Under the pieces are notes generated by a model. That model saw only the letters and a list, made by a program, of their open reading frames with translations. It was not told the origin of the DNA and ran no database searches. A stretch of 64,000 nt of DNA from Desulfonispora thiosulfatigenes DSM 11270 (GTDB lineage: Bacteria > Bacillota > Peptococcia > Peptococcales > Desulfonisporaceae), in the NCBI RefSeq assembly GCF_900176035.1, contig NZ_FWWT01000006.1, positions 1 through 64,000 on the forward strand. Direction: 5' to 3'. Shown here piece by piece: positions 1 to 9,452 of the stretch (position 1 is the stretch's first letter; each line of letters starts with the position of its first letter). The translations under genes and the position numbers were made by a program.

Positions 1-25
1 CCCTAAATTCATTCTTTGTTTTCAT
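1..25 (-). CDS. IS3-type transposase OrfB, 5' end only
   Basis: An ATG at 25-23 on the minus strand opens a frame reading MKTKNEFR before leaving the left edge. It lies just downstream of an IS3-like orfA, where orfB, the DDE integrase of this family, is expected. Only eight codons are visible, so the assignment rests on position and on the typical charged start of OrfB proteins. The orfA -1 frame reaches a TAA at 40-42, in the same phase as this ATG, so no OrfAB fusion is possible as the sequence stands. Confidence 0.4.
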
Positions 26-48
26 CAATAAATATATAGATTAATCTT

Positions 49-333
49 CTATTTCCTTGGCAAAGAATGCTGCTGTCCTTTTTTTAAAAAGTTATTTTCC
101 TTTTCTAGTTCTTTATTTTCACGTTCTAATTTTCTGATTTTATCAAGTAATTCTAAATCTTTTGTTCCTGTTTCTGTTTGGCTGCATTCTTTGCGATAGT
201 TTTTAATCCATATATTTAAAGAGCCTTGTCCAAGGCCATATTCTTTAGTTAAACTGGCAACAGATCTGCCTTCTTCAAGATGTAATTTTACTAGTTTTTC
301 TTTAAATGATTTTTCATATATTTTCTTACCCAT
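49..333 (-). CDS. IS3-family transposase OrfA (helix-turn-helix), frameshifted end
   Basis: OrfA is the DNA-binding subunit of IS3-type transposases. The 94-residue product has the expected HTH (SFKEKLVKLHLEEG...SVASLTKEYGLGQGSLNIWI) followed by a leucine-zipper-like coiled coil (LERENKELEKENNFLKK). The family normally continues as KK-AAAFFAKE. Here that tail (TAAFFAKEIED) appears only in the -1 frame after a run of seven A (minus strand of 76-82), while the zero frame ends GQQHSLPRK. This is either a one-base loss or a -1 slip site. The start ATG follows a weak GGTG ribosome site. The gene sits at the broken end of an AlbA_2-like gene. Confidence 0.8.
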   Translation of the reverse strand: MGKKIYEKSFKEKLVKLHLEEGRSVASLTKEYGLGQGSLNIWIKNYRKECSQTETGTKDLELLDKIRKLERENKELEKENNFLKKGQQHSLPRK

Positions 334-403
334 TTTTGTATCACCACTTTCTTAAATATAATAATATATTATTTCTATGTGGTGTTACAACTTTAGTTTA
401 TCA

Positions 404-574
404 TGTCAGAATTAGCCTTTCAATTGCTTCTGGCTTTCCTACTAATAAAAGAGAACCTTTTGTAAAATATCCATTTTTTATACCACCAATAGATTTTAAA
501 AGATCTTCATCAGATAGTGATAACAAATTATCATCTGCCCTCTCTCTTGACATAAATTCTCTAATGCGTTCCAT
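404..574 (-). pseudogene. AlbA_2/Schlafen-like ATP-binding protein, internal fragment
   Basis: On the minus strand, 57 codons read MERIREFMSRERADDN, then LSDEDLLKSIGGIKNGYFT and GSLLLVGKPEAIERL. This matches the linker of AlbA_2-domain proteins (LSDEELL..LGL..NG.LT.AG.LLFGK). A stop lies directly upstream of the ATG and the frame ends at the IS3-type element, so both ends are missing. These proteins are often regulators or defence-associated ATPases; which one this was cannot be told. The relic appears to have been interrupted by the insertion sequence. Confidence 0.5.
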
Positions 575-640
575 TGCTTAAAGTGTTGTATCTTATTCTT
601 AAAGATATACTTTCTTAGAGCAATAAATCCTTCTGTTAGA

Positions 641-680
641 AATAAGCATCATCTATAAAAATTTATAGATGATGCTTATT
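641..680. terminator. 40-bp near-perfect palindrome, possible bidirectional terminator
   Basis: Arms of 19 bp (641-659 and 662-680) are perfectly complementary around a 2-base centre. The stretch 575-823 contains no other convincing gene. It may be a terminator or the debris of a mobile element. No long T-run follows on either strand. Confidence 0.4.
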
Positions 681-823
681 AAATATTAGTACAATTAAGC
701 AGGTAACTTGTCCATAATTCTAATAATAAAAAACCTTTTTGCTTCTCATAGGTACATAGTATGCACAAAAAAGGAAATGTTGATTAATAGTTCGATGGGA
801 TTTGGGGGGTTATTTGTATTAAT

Positions 824-1084
824 TCATAAGTTTCTTAATAATGCTTGAACCTTATCATAATCATTTTTATGTACGTAGATATAATAAGTTTTGGTATAAT
901 CCATATTTACACCATAAGTACCCGTTCTTGCTCGATTAGATGAACCAAAATAACTTGGACTGGTAAGATCGACTATCTTATAATCATATTTAATTTTATT
1001 TGATGAAAGGCTGTAACGGACTTCATCAAATCTTTGTGAGGAGTTTCCTACAAAAACTTCTTTTCTGTTCCAAATCATTATCAT
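824..1084 (-). CDS. Conserved hypothetical protein (86 aa)
   Basis: A small soluble protein without signal peptide or membrane segment. It starts MIMIWNRKEVFVG and contains FGSSNRARTGTYG and a C-terminal YYIYVHKNDYDKVQALL segment. The pattern, a strand-rich body ending in a 'YVHK.DYDKA' helix, recalls small clostridial proteins similar in size to DUF2007 signal-transduction-like proteins, but I do not recognise a defined function. The start is preceded by AAGGGGGATAATTT, a good ribosome site. It is followed on the same strand by nothing until the IS3-type region, so it is probably a single gene. Confidence 0.6.
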   Translation of the reverse strand: MIMIWNRKEVFVGNSSQRFDEVRYSLSSNKIKYDYKIVDLTSPSYFGSSNRARTGTYGVNMDYTKTYYIYVHKNDYDKVQALLRNL

Positions 1085-1147
1085 AAATTATCCCCCTTAA
1101 TGAACAATATTCTTCTGATGTGTCTTTATTAGTTCATATTCCTTTGT

Positions 1148-1483
1148 TTATATCCCATAGTGGATAATATATTTATTTTTTATTCTAGCTTCCGTAAACA
1201 ATATAATTATATCCTTGTATTCTTCCACATAATGACGATTAAAAATAGATATAAAATCTTCCATGGAATCTGGTGGTATAAGCGTTATGCCACAATATGC
1301 AAGATTCATTTCTGGGCGTTTTAACGTATGCCAATAACAAGGTATATTCTTAAATTCAGGCAATAAGGGTTCAATAAAATCATCGTTTATTTTAATTAAT
1401 TTATATTTTTCAGGATCATATTCATCAAATCTCTGATTCTTTTTTGGGTCAGTTTCCATAATTCCAAATTCATGATTTGCCAT
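1148..1483 (-). CDS. Conserved hypothetical protein (111 aa)
   Basis: The product starts MANHEFGIMETDP and contains QRFDEYDPEKY, then CYWHTLKRPEMNLAYCGITLIPP and a helical C-terminus. I recognise this layout (MANHEFGIM...YCGITLIPP) as a recurring clostridial hypothetical family without known role. There is no signal peptide and no transmembrane segment. The ATG follows GTGAAATAAA, a weak ribosome site. The gene lies 63 bp upstream of the 86-aa hypothetical on the same strand and may be co-transcribed with it. Frame and length look intact. Confidence 0.65.
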   Translation of the reverse strand: MANHEFGIMETDPKKNQRFDEYDPEKYKLIKINDDFIEPLLPEFKNIPCYWHTLKRPEMNLAYCGITLIPPDSMEDFISIFNRHYVEEYKDIIILFTEARIKNKYIIHYGI

Positions 1484-1534
1484 TTTATTTCACCTCAACG
1501 CATCTTGGGCCCATATTACTTTCTCGTCCAGTAT

Positions 1535-1857
1535 CTAGGTACAACTTTCCCTTAATTTTACCATGGGGATTAAATCAGATAATTCTTTTTTCTCCGTTGA
1601 TATTTCCCAAACATTATAATATTTCAAATAAACTTCGGTAGTCATAATAATCGTTTGACCTTGTGATTGAAAAATATATCCACTACCAGCCTGCTCAGCA
1701 AAATCTATATTATATTTATTTTCTACAAGTTTAATTAGGGCTTCTTCTGCTTTGTTGTAATGTCCTTTACCTTTTGAAATGTATACTTCTTTATTAGGCA
1801 GATACCTATCTTCTTTTTCACAAATAATTGTTGTAACTTCCTTTACAGTTTTCCCTT
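1535..1857 (-). pseudogene. Remnant of a hypothetical gene, no start codon
   Basis: About 107 open codons run from a TAA to the TAG at 1537-1535. They include TTIICEKEDRYLPNKEVYIS, GKGHYNKAEEALIKLVENKY and SGYIFQSQGQTIIMTTEVYL. The composition is that of a real protein, but there is no ATG or GTG near the 5' end, so the gene has probably lost its start. It is related in style to clostridial hypotheticals and no function can be offered. Confidence 0.45.
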
Positions 1858-1914
1858 ATAATTCAACAAAAAGGTTGCTCATAAATGAACAGCTTAAAGA
1901 TTTACTCTTAATTA

Positions 1915-2680
1915 TTATCTTTCTAATTTCTCAATTTCTACTTTGCTTAGACCTGTAATATCAATAATCTCAGTAATAGGCATACCTTTTACTAATAGTT
2001 TTTTTGCTACTTCTTTTTTGCCTTTTTCTATTCCTTTTTTCTCTTTGTTCTAAGATACTCATAATAAGATCGCCCTTTCCATCTAAACTTTTTATTTCTT
2101 CTTTGATATCAGCTTCTTTTATTTCACTATTTGTCAGTTCTATATATTTTAAATATATTTCTCCGTAATAGATTAATGTATCTAATTCTACTTCTTTTTT
2201 TGCTTCTTCTAATGCTAATAAAAACACTCGTAAAACAACTTCTAGATTTTCCTCAAAAGCATATTTAAATGCTTTTAACATCATTGCTGTTAATTTTGTG
2301 TACTTTTCAAAATCATTTTCTTCGTACTCTTTTAAATTAATAAAGTCATGCTTAAATACTGGTATTCTTTCCTGAAAATATTTTGGTAAATCATCAAACC
2401 CAGTAATCATTTCTTTTAGATCTATCTTTAAGCTCCATTTATCTGCCCATGATATATAACAATAGGGATGATTATAGGTAATTCTTTTTTATTCTCTTTT
2501 TGAACTTTTGTCATTCAAAATTCTAATATATATTTATGTACTTGAAATATGGTTAATTTATCTTTATACGATTTATGCTCCAATAAAAAACTAATGTAAC
2601 TTTCCTGGTTGTTTATTTTCACTTTATAAATTAAATCAGAAAATTTTTCTTGTAATTCTTCAGTAAGCGTCAACGACGCT
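1915..2680 (-). pseudogene. Rpn/YhgA-like PD-(D/E)XK nuclease/transposase-like gene, decayed
   Basis: The minus strand encodes pieces of one Rpn-type protein in shifting frames. They are EELQEKFSDLIYKV and SYISFLLEHKSYKD (the nuclease core with its LLEHKS motif), then IIPIVIYHGQ, then an intact central block at 2410-1970 (MITGFDDLPKYFQER...). The expected tail, MPITEIIDITGLSK ending at TAA 1917-1915, appears only after a frame change at about 2045. Damage includes a TGA, a one-base loss near 2435 and an extra A near 2045. The first part of the gene is missing exactly where the Wadjet operon ends. The family (PF04754/PF12784) acts in recombination; this copy is dead. Confidence 0.75.
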
Positions 2681-2685
2681 TACTG
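2661..2685. terminator. Perfect hairpin at the end of the Wadjet operon
   Basis: CAGTAAGCGTC and GACGCTTACTG form an 11-bp perfect stem with a 3-base loop, 12 bp beyond the jetC stop. The T-tract is weak on both strands. It may be a terminator, or it may mark the junction between the Wadjet operon and the truncated Rpn gene. Confidence 0.5.
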
Positions 2686-2696
2686 ATTTATTATTG

Positions 2697-5600
2697 CTAT
2701 TCAATCTCTAAATGATCTAATAGCCTTATTTGAATGATTTCCTTTGATTCCGTTTTCTCATTACGAATAGTATTGATAAACTGACCTTTCGAATTCTTTG
2801 TCTGTTCAATAATCATGTGTTTATCAAATAAAATCTGCGCTGAACTTGGCACGTTATGCGCAACACAAAGTAATTGAGCATTGCTTTTATCGAGGAATCG
2901 TCTTACTGGTTCCCAAAGCTCAATTGAGGATGCAGATGCAAATGGATTATCCAAGAAAATAAAAATCGGTGCTTTCATCTTGTCGCTAATTACCGTCACG
3001 TTATTAAAATACTTAACCATCGTAATGGCAAACATAACATATGTTACATAGCTTTGACCTGATGATGCTGAAAGCCTTCCCCAACTATAGTATTTAGGCT
3101 TTTCTTGCTCAATCTTTAGTATCTGGATATTCAACTTATCAAAATCAATTCCATACTGGATGATATTGTTAATACTCATACGGTTTTTGATTTCTTTCTT
3201 AGTCATCCCATCATTTTGGACTGAATATGCCAATTGATAGACATAAACCTTAAGTCTGCTTAGAGCAATATCATTTTCAATCCTACAGCTGTTCTCATCA
3301 CTTAAGTTGATTTTGAATGATTCTTTTGTGTAATCACCATACTTAAACTTAGAATACTCCGGAATTTTTGCAATCTCATCCAATATCATCTTAAGCATTC
3401 TGAATACTTGTTCAGCAATCTCTTCGTCAAGACGTCCGATGTTTCCAATCGATGTTTCTAGATTTCTAATAGTAGTATTGATGCCATCAGAAGTCTGTAT
3501 AAGGAGGTTTACAAGCAAGATCGTTTCTTCAACCGTCCGCTTATTGGTGAGGTATTCTTTGAGTTTAATCTTAAGCTGCTCGTTAATGATGAGTTTATGA
3601 AGCGTTGAGTCTAGTTTTTTTATCTCCACATTGATTCGATTTATTGCCTTGTCGTACTCAGCTTTCACTTTTGCGTAGCTTTTTTGCATTTCACTATAAG
3701 AAAGCATGATATCTGATTTTACAGCGGTTTGCCAGTTCAAAACATTCGTATCACAAAAAACCTTGTACTGACCAAGCTCATTCGTATACTGATTACGCAT
3801 CTCAGTAATGTCATTCATATCTTTTTTAATTGTTTCAATTAGATCATTAACCTTCAATAACCCTGTATGAACTTCTCTCTCCAAGCTAAATAATTGCTGC
3901 CCATCAAGAGCTTTAAATTTTTCAAAGTACACGGTAATCTTATTTTCTTGTTTCTCATAATTCTTTTTGCAGGCGATTAGTTCTGCTTCAGCATAGCTCT
4001 TTTCTTTTTCTAATACGGATTTCTTCTTATTCAAGTCCTCAATTCTCAGATCAAGAACTCTAAACTCTTCTGGAGCGACCTTTTCTACATAATTAAGTAC
4101 GTAGACTTCCGAAAAATCAATCTGCCCAAACCTATGGTCTTCTCGAATATCTCGCATCAATTTATTCAGTTTGGCTTGTCTTTCAACCAGCTCATCATAA
4201 TTCTGTGCCTTTTCATCAAATGCTTGCTTTGCTGCTAAAAATTTGCTGTAGAGATTAGCAATATCTTCTTCCGATAATATGCCAAAGTTTTCATCCTTAT
4301 AACCTTTAGAACCATCTACATAGCCACGATATAGGCGAATATTTTCTTTAATTCTCTCAATGGCCTTTTCGAGCTGTTCCTTATCCTTTTGTGCAAGATT
4401 AAGATCAGCTTGGTTGTTGTCAATTTCATATTCTAAACTTGATTTTTCTTCAATGAAATCTTTAATCCGATCAACAATTTCATTAATCTCGCTTGCTATT
4501 TTCATTTTAGAAATGAGAAATTGCTGCTTTTCATTTACCTCTATATTTTCCTTCTCAAGTCTCTGAAGCTTATCCTTCAATTCTTCAGCTTTTAGCTCTA
4601 ATGTTCGAAGCTGCTGCTCTTGCTGCAGCTTTCTCGCAGTTAGTATAGAGATTTCTTTTCCCAATTCATCTACAGATTCTAAATATTTTCCGACTGCCTC
4701 TAAGGGATACTTATGAATATGAGCACTTAACAATTCTATCTGTGCTTCAATCATTTCCTTTTCCAAAGTCAGAGCAGTTTGCTTTTCTGACAATTTATTG
4801 ATTTCCTTACTTCTTAATTCAATTGCTACTGCTGGATTGAGTAGATTTCTATAATACTCTCCATCTCGGGTAAGCAGAAACAGCGAATCAAACTGGATTT
4901 CTTCCTCAATTTTTTTTATAGCGGACCAGGGCATTAAAACCAGATTTTCTTGAGCTACCGTTATACTTACGGTTTTCTTACCTTCTGAAACACGTTTATA
5001 GTCATCATCTGCAACTATCAAGACCTCGGCAAAGCCCGGAAATCTATTAAGTATTTTTCCGGATTTCTCTTCACCCAGTTCTTTTAAAATATCCGATCCA
5101 AATTTTGCATATTTCCAGTCACCTTTAATGGCATTTAAAGCATCATACTTTGATCTCGCTCTTAGGAACCCATAGTCTTCGAGTATTTTAATCTCATCAT
5201 TTAACTGATCCATAGATTTGCTAATTTCAATCATTTTTGCTGTATGACTTTCAACCTGTTTTTTAAACTGGCTACAAGTTTCTTCGATATCACTCTCTTG
5301 AGCGGAAGTCTTCGTCCTAATTTCTTTGAGAGAGTTTCTATATGCTTCCACCCATTCATTCTTTTCTGATAGCTGCCTTTTACGTTCACCGATGATTGTC
5401 TCCGTATTATTTACATCACCGTTTTCTTTTATTTGATCTTCTTTGTTCTGATTGATTGCATCAGTTGTTCCTTTCAATTCAGATGCAGTACTTATTTTAA
5501 GCTCTTCAAGGCATTTAAGCTCTTCTTCATCCAACAGCGAATTACTGTAATTGGAGTATTCTTTAAGTTCTTTTTCGATATCCGATAAAGAACGTTCCAA

Positions 5601-7109
5601 GCTGTACTTTTGATCATTTGCACTTTTGATATTTTCTATGTGTTGTCTAAATCTTACTCCAAGTTCACCTTCTGCCTTTTTCAGCTCACCTAGTTTCTCA
5701 TTTGCTTGAAACAAACGTTTATTATCCAACTCAAGCTGAGTCTCTAAATTGATGACTTCTTTTTCTGCAATCAGACAAATTGTATTGGCAAACTCTGCCG
5801 TGGTCTTTTTTTCGTCATAGTGCGCGCTTGTTAATTTTTCCAGTCTTTCGTCGATTCCATTTTTCTCAGACTCATGCTGTTTGTAATCAATAGCTAAATT
5901 AATAGTCTCAAGTTCGGTCTTTTCTTGCTGCTTTTCTTCTATTTCAGCATTTAGTTGATTTACGATCTCTACTTTATTAGCAAGAACCTTGTTTAGTTTT
6001 TCAAGTTCTATCTGAAGCTTACGAATTTCTATATTTTCAATGTCTTTCTCAAAAATACTTTTCTGCACATTAAGTGCAACATATTCAGCATCCAATCCCC
6101 TCAAGCGTTCTTCCATTTGCCTGAGAGAAAAAACATATGCAGCTACTTGCTTAGGGTATTCTTTCAAATGAGTATCATACTCCTCAAGAGCATTTACTCT
6201 CCCATTCACAAATTCAATAAAGGCAGCAATTCCCTCTCTTAATCGCTCATACTCAGCTTTTTCAGCTTGAAATTTATTAAGTTCATTCAGACTTTGTGAT
6301 TTTTCAAACAGAGATTCTGCAAGTTGAGATGAGCGGTCCATTTTTTCCAGATTCATTACGAAAGCTCTTGCATCAAGTGCTTTTTCTGTATTTGGCACAA
6401 TAAAATTCATTAGCAAGTCCTTGGGGCGCTTGCATTTTTCCTCAAAGAACTGCTTAATGTAGTTTTCGTCTTTGTTGATTTCTCTCAAGAATTCAAATAC
6501 TTCTGAGTTGATTCCGAATTTCTTTAACTCCTGATAGTACCGACTCTTTTCATTTTCAAATATTTGTATGACAAAATAGCGACCGTGCTTATCGCTCCTC
6601 ATTTTTGCTTGTAAAAAGTCCTTTATGCTTTTATAGTTTGAAGGGGTTATCCTTTCACCGTCCTCTTTGCACAATGGCAATGTTTCAATTGACAACGAAT
6701 CTGTCGCTAAATTATTACCGGCAATGATGTAATTCATATACTTGAGTCCCAATTCGGAATTATCTACTGCATCCGAGGCTTCATCACTATTTCTTGGCTC
6801 AGCCATTGCGGCAAACCCCAGATAAATATTCTTAAACTGGTGCCCTTCAATACTAAAATGAGATATCGAATGTACTGTTGAGCCCAGTGTAACTCCTGAA
6901 AACAAATTAAGAACTTGATTTTTATCAGAGAAAAACGAATTAGGCAAAACTGTTTGAAACAACATCTGTGCTGCAAGTGTTTTACCTCCACCATTTTTCA
7001 TATCGAGCAGAACATTTTTCCCATCAACAAAGAAATACTCGTTTGGATAAACAATCGAGTTATAATTAGCATGAACGTTTACCAACCTAAAACCCTCTAA
7101 TTTTGCCAT
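2697..7109 (-). CDS. jetC: Wadjet anti-plasmid system SMC-like ATPase JetC
   Basis: JetC is the SMC/MukB-like motor of the Wadjet complex, which extrudes DNA loops and, with JetD, cleaves small circular plasmids. The 1470-residue product has an N-terminal ATPase half with a Walker A-like loop NGGGKT (residues 39-44). Long coiled coils flank a hinge-like non-coiled segment around residues 640-780. The C-terminal half carries the signature-like SASSGQSY and the Walker B segment FIFLDNPFA (about residue 1385), followed by CVAHNVP. It is the last gene of the jetD-A-B-C operon, 38 bp after jetB, with a TTCTCTA-type leader containing GGAGGG before its ATG. It appears intact. The assignment rests on architecture plus partners; the subtype is not asserted. 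Confidence 0.9.
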   Translation of the reverse strand: MAKLEGFRLVNVHANYNSIVYPNEYFFVDGKNVLLDMKNGGGKTLAAQMLFQTVLPNSFFSDKNQVLNLFSGVTLGSTVHSISHFSIEGHQFKNIYLGFAAMAEPRNSDEASDAVDNSELGLKYMNYIIAGNNLATDSLSIETLPLCKEDGERITPSNYKSIKDFLQAKMRSDKHGRYFVIQIFENEKSRYYQELKKFGINSEVFEFLREINKDENYIKQFFEEKCKRPKDLLMNFIVPNTEKALDARAFVMNLEKMDRSSQLAESLFEKSQSLNELNKFQAEKAEYERLREGIAAFIEFVNGRVNALEEYDTHLKEYPKQVAAYVFSLRQMEERLRGLDAEYVALNVQKSIFEKDIENIEIRKLQIELEKLNKVLANKVEIVNQLNAEIEEKQQEKTELETINLAIDYKQHESEKNGIDERLEKLTSAHYDEKKTTAEFANTICLIAEKEVINLETQLELDNKRLFQANEKLGELKKAEGELGVRFRQHIENIKSANDQKYSLERSLSDIEKELKEYSNYSNSLLDEEELKCLEELKISTASELKGTTDAINQNKEDQIKENGDVNNTETIIGERKRQLSEKNEWVEAYRNSLKEIRTKTSAQESDIEETCSQFKKQVESHTAKMIEISKSMDQLNDEIKILEDYGFLRARSKYDALNAIKGDWKYAKFGSDILKELGEEKSGKILNRFPGFAEVLIVADDDYKRVSEGKKTVSITVAQENLVLMPWSAIKKIEEEIQFDSLFLLTRDGEYYRNLLNPAVAIELRSKEINKLSEKQTALTLEKEMIEAQIELLSAHIHKYPLEAVGKYLESVDELGKEISILTARKLQQEQQLRTLELKAEELKDKLQRLEKENIEVNEKQQFLISKMKIASEINEIVDRIKDFIEEKSSLEYEIDNNQADLNLAQKDKEQLEKAIERIKENIRLYRGYVDGSKGYKDENFGILSEEDIANLYSKFLAAKQAFDEKAQNYDELVERQAKLNKLMRDIREDHRFGQIDFSEVYVLNYVEKVAPEEFRVLDLRIEDLNKKKSVLEKEKSYAEAELIACKKNYEKQENKITVYFEKFKALDGQQLFSLEREVHTGLLKVNDLIETIKKDMNDITEMRNQYTNELGQYKVFCDTNVLNWQTAVKSDIMLSYSEMQKSYAKVKAEYDKAINRINVEIKKLDSTLHKLIINEQLKIKLKEYLTNKRTVEETILLVNLLIQTSDGINTTIRNLETSIGNIGRLDEEIAEQVFRMLKMILDEIAKIPEYSKFKYGDYTKESFKINLSDENSCRIENDIALSRLKVYVYQLAYSVQNDGMTKKEIKNRMSINNIIQYGIDFDKLNIQILKIEQEKPKYYSWGRLSASSGQSYVTYVMFAITMVKYFNNVTVISDKMKAPIFIFLDNPFASASSIELWEPVRRFLDKSNAQLLCVAHNVPSSAQILFDKHMIIEQTKNSKGQFINTIRNEKTESKEIIQIRLLDHLEIE

Positions 7110-7147
7110 TTTTTCCCTCCTTTCTCTATAAAAGCATTATATTCGAT

Positions 7148-7882
7148 TTATTCAACAAGTAAGTTATCAAGGTAATTGTATATTTCAGCTTGAATCTCAT
7201 CTGCATTGTAAGCGTTCAAAATTGTAGCCTTGAAGCGGTCTGTAATGTAAATCACTTTGTCGCCATTCAAGTCAACCAGCTTAATCAGTTCTTGATTTTC
7301 CATAAAGCGAAGCGTTGTATTGAGTAGTTGGATTTTTGATGATTTACCGTATTCTTTCCTACTATCTCCTTCGCCTTTATCCAGCCTTACCCTGGGCAGA
7401 TCAGTCCATTTCTTTACAACAACTTCAAAATTGTATGATTTCTCGTATGAGATTTCATCGAGATTAGCTTGTTCTCTTAGGATTTCCACCTTTTTATCAA
7501 CAATATCCATCAGATCATTACTTTTCATGAATGGCTTCATTGGTGAGGGGCTTGCTTCTGGGAAAAATTCCATAATAACATTTGCAATGATAAATAGGGA
7601 CGTATACAAATCTTCATTATTAAAGGAATATCCGAACTCTTTCCTCATCTCTTCATTCGTATAGCCAAATGTTTTCACTCCAGGTATCGGCGAGACGTAG
7701 AAGGTTCCAGCCTTTTCATTTAAAAACAATCCCATTGTTTGGCATATATTTTCTAAGTCATTTAGAGTATCTCCATCGTTAATAATACTTTCATGGATTA
7801 TGGGAAATTCATCTCTTGAAAGATTTCCTTTCTCAATCAGTACTTTAAGAGCATTCCCTACGGCATCAATATTCTTGGCCAT
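7148..7882 (-). CDS. jetB: Wadjet system protein JetB (MukE/MksE-like)
   Basis: JetB is the winged-helix 'kite' subunit that binds the kleisin JetA in the Wadjet complex. The 244-residue protein is soluble. It has the expected position between the kleisin gene and the SMC gene, the expected size of DUF4194-type proteins, and a helical region followed by a C-terminal winged-helix-like part (SKIQLLNTTLRFMENQELI...LVDLNGDKVIYITDRFKA). Its start overlaps the end of jetA by 17 bp, which indicates translational coupling. Sequence motifs in this family are weak, so the operon context carries much of the evidence. Confidence 0.8.
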   Translation of the reverse strand: MAKNIDAVGNALKVLIEKGNLSRDEFPIIHESIINDGDTLNDLENICQTMGLFLNEKAGTFYVSPIPGVKTFGYTNEEMRKEFGYSFNNEDLYTSLFIIANVIMEFFPEASPSPMKPFMKSNDLMDIVDKKVEILREQANLDEISYEKSYNFEVVVKKWTDLPRVRLDKGEGDSRKEYGKSSKIQLLNTTLRFMENQELIKLVDLNGDKVIYITDRFKATILNAYNADEIQAEIYNYLDNLLVE

Positions 7883-9452
7883 TTTTCAAGTTTCCTTTCT
7901 CAATCAGGCTAATTTTTAAATTCCCGATCGTTCTATCGTCTTCACCATTAATTTGTACTTTCTGATCCGGTTCAGTTGCAATGTGGATCTCAGCATTATA
8001 AGTTATTTTCATTTTCTGAAACCAAAAGTAAGTTAATAGTTCTTGTACTTGGAATAATTCAATAGGTTTATCTATTATCAAGTTTCTTTCATTCAGTTGT
8101 ATTACCTGTACGTTATCAGAGCCGTATTTATTTTCTCTTTGTACATCTGGCAAATAACTTAAGCTTAATAAAAAGCTTAAAAAGTCTATTGAACCTATTG
8201 CAGCAGAGCCCTTTTCTTGTTCAACATAGCTTATAAAGTCTGAAATATTCTCTATCGTAGAATTTAGCTTAATCAGGTATTCAACCAACATTTCGAACAG
8301 TTTTAAATAATTGTTCTTCATTCGGCCATCATAGATTTTTTCAAAGTCTTCATGCTTTTGCGGTTTAACGTCAATTTCTTCAGCTGCTATGTTTTCCATT
8401 TGCCTTGTAACCTTTTGCCCCGATAACGCGACCGCAACCCCAAATCGCTTATTTCGTTTCGGCAATAGTAATGGCTGAACTGAATTTATGAATCTATCGA
8501 TAGGTGTATCGAGTTTTGTCAATTCATCAAAATGCTCTTTCAAATTGAAAAGGCTTAGAAAGATATTAATCATTGATGATTTATCAATTTCAAGCATTTC
8601 AACTGGCATTTTTGAGATTTCATTTGTATACACAGCTTGAAGGTTTGAGCTCTTACTGAGTTCAATTTCAATAACTCTTAACACCTCGATATCTTCTGGT
8701 GTGAGTGTAATATTGTTCTTTTCCAAGTATTTACTCTCTTTGTAGAGCTGTAAGCGTTCCTTTGCATCTTCATAGTGACTTGTTTCTTCGCTGCGAAGAT
8801 CAAAAAAATCGCCCCAATATTTTTTGTATAGTCTACTTGCTTCGTCACGCCCAAACCTGTTCATGGATAAGATTTCATTCTTAATATCCAATTGTCTCAA
8901 GGTTTCCAAATTAATGCTCTTAATTGTATTTAAAGCCGCTTTATACTTTTTCTTTTCCAGTTGTAATTTGAAAAGGTACATCGCCACAGTCAGCTTAGCT
9001 TCCTGTGGAATCTCTTTTGATGAAATAAGAAACTCCAAACCTTTATCTGTTATCTTGAATCCTTCATCTTTTAGGCTGTAATCTACATAAGCAACCTTAA
9101 CCGATTTTACACTCCGAATTTCATGATCATAATATTCAAATTTGATTGGATCTCCATTCGGTTTAGCTCCTTGAAGCTTGGAAACTAAGTTTTCGGCAAT
9201 CTCATCAAGGTTGTATTCATCGACACACTCAATACCAATTAAGTACTCATTAATAAAAGTTTTAATTTCATAGACTTTCATCGCATATGCATTCAGTCTG
9301 CCTTCTTCAACCATGTAAATGAGTAGCAATATGACTAAATTGCCAATATCGAACGCATAGGAAGCTCCCGACACAATATAATAATACAGCGAATATATCC
9401 CTATTATTTCTTGGCGGTTACTGGCATCAGAATAGTCTATATTGTAGTTCAT
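7866..9452 (-). CDS. jetA: Wadjet system kleisin-like protein JetA (MukF/MksF-like)
   Basis: JetA bridges the two JetC heads as a kleisin. The 528-residue product is soluble and largely helical. Its N-terminal winged-helix-like region (GNLVILLLIYMVEEGRLNA) and helical middle are in keeping with MksF-type proteins, and its C-terminus is rich in charged and beta residues. The start overlaps the end of jetD by 26 bp and its end overlaps jetB by 17 bp, so the operon is translationally coupled. There are no frameshifts. I assign it mainly by size and by its place between JetD and JetB. Confidence 0.8.
   Translation of the reverse strand: MNYNIDYSDASNRQEIIGIYSLYYYIVSGASYAFDIGNLVILLLIYMVEEGRLNAYAMKVYEIKTFINEYLIGIECVDEYNLDEIAENLVSKLQGAKPNGDPIKFEYYDHEIRSVKSVKVAYVDYSLKDEGFKITDKGLEFLISSKEIPQEAKLTVAMYLFKLQLEKKKYKAALNTIKSINLETLRQLDIKNEILSMNRFGRDEASRLYKKYWGDFFDLRSEETSHYEDAKERLQLYKESKYLEKNNITLTPEDIEVLRVIEIELSKSSNLQAVYTNEISKMPVEMLEIDKSSMINIFLSLFNLKEHFDELTKLDTPIDRFINSVQPLLLPKRNKRFGVAVALSGQKVTRQMENIAAEEIDVKPQKHEDFEKIYDGRMKNNYLKLFEMLVEYLIKLNSTIENISDFISYVEQEKGSAAIGSIDFLSFLLSLSYLPDVQRENKYGSDNVQVIQLNERNLIIDKPIELFQVQELLTYFWFQKMKITYNAEIHIATEPDQKVQINGEDDRTIGNLKISLIEKGNLKNGQEY

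Larger units (their letters stand above)
1..403 (-). mobile_element. IS3-type insertion sequence, 5' end (right end of element)
   Basis: The element contains orfA and the start of orfB and runs off the left edge. Its outer end is inferred at about 403, because the neighbouring AlbA_2-like reading frame is coherent up to 404 and then meets a TGA that begins TGATAAACTAAAGTTG, a typical TG-starting end. The opposite terminal repeat and the target duplication lie outside the window, so the exact end is not proven. Confidence 0.55.

Noticed and set aside
1-100. Programmed -1 frameshift making an OrfAB fusion
   Set aside because: After the slip the -1 frame gives TAAFFAKEIED and stops at TAA before the OrfB start, so no fusion can form. 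A one-base loss is simpler.
306-581. A plus-strand 91-residue gene
   Set aside because: Its opposite strand encodes the AlbA_2-like fragment with recognisable motifs, and the plus frame crosses the IS end with no ribosome site.
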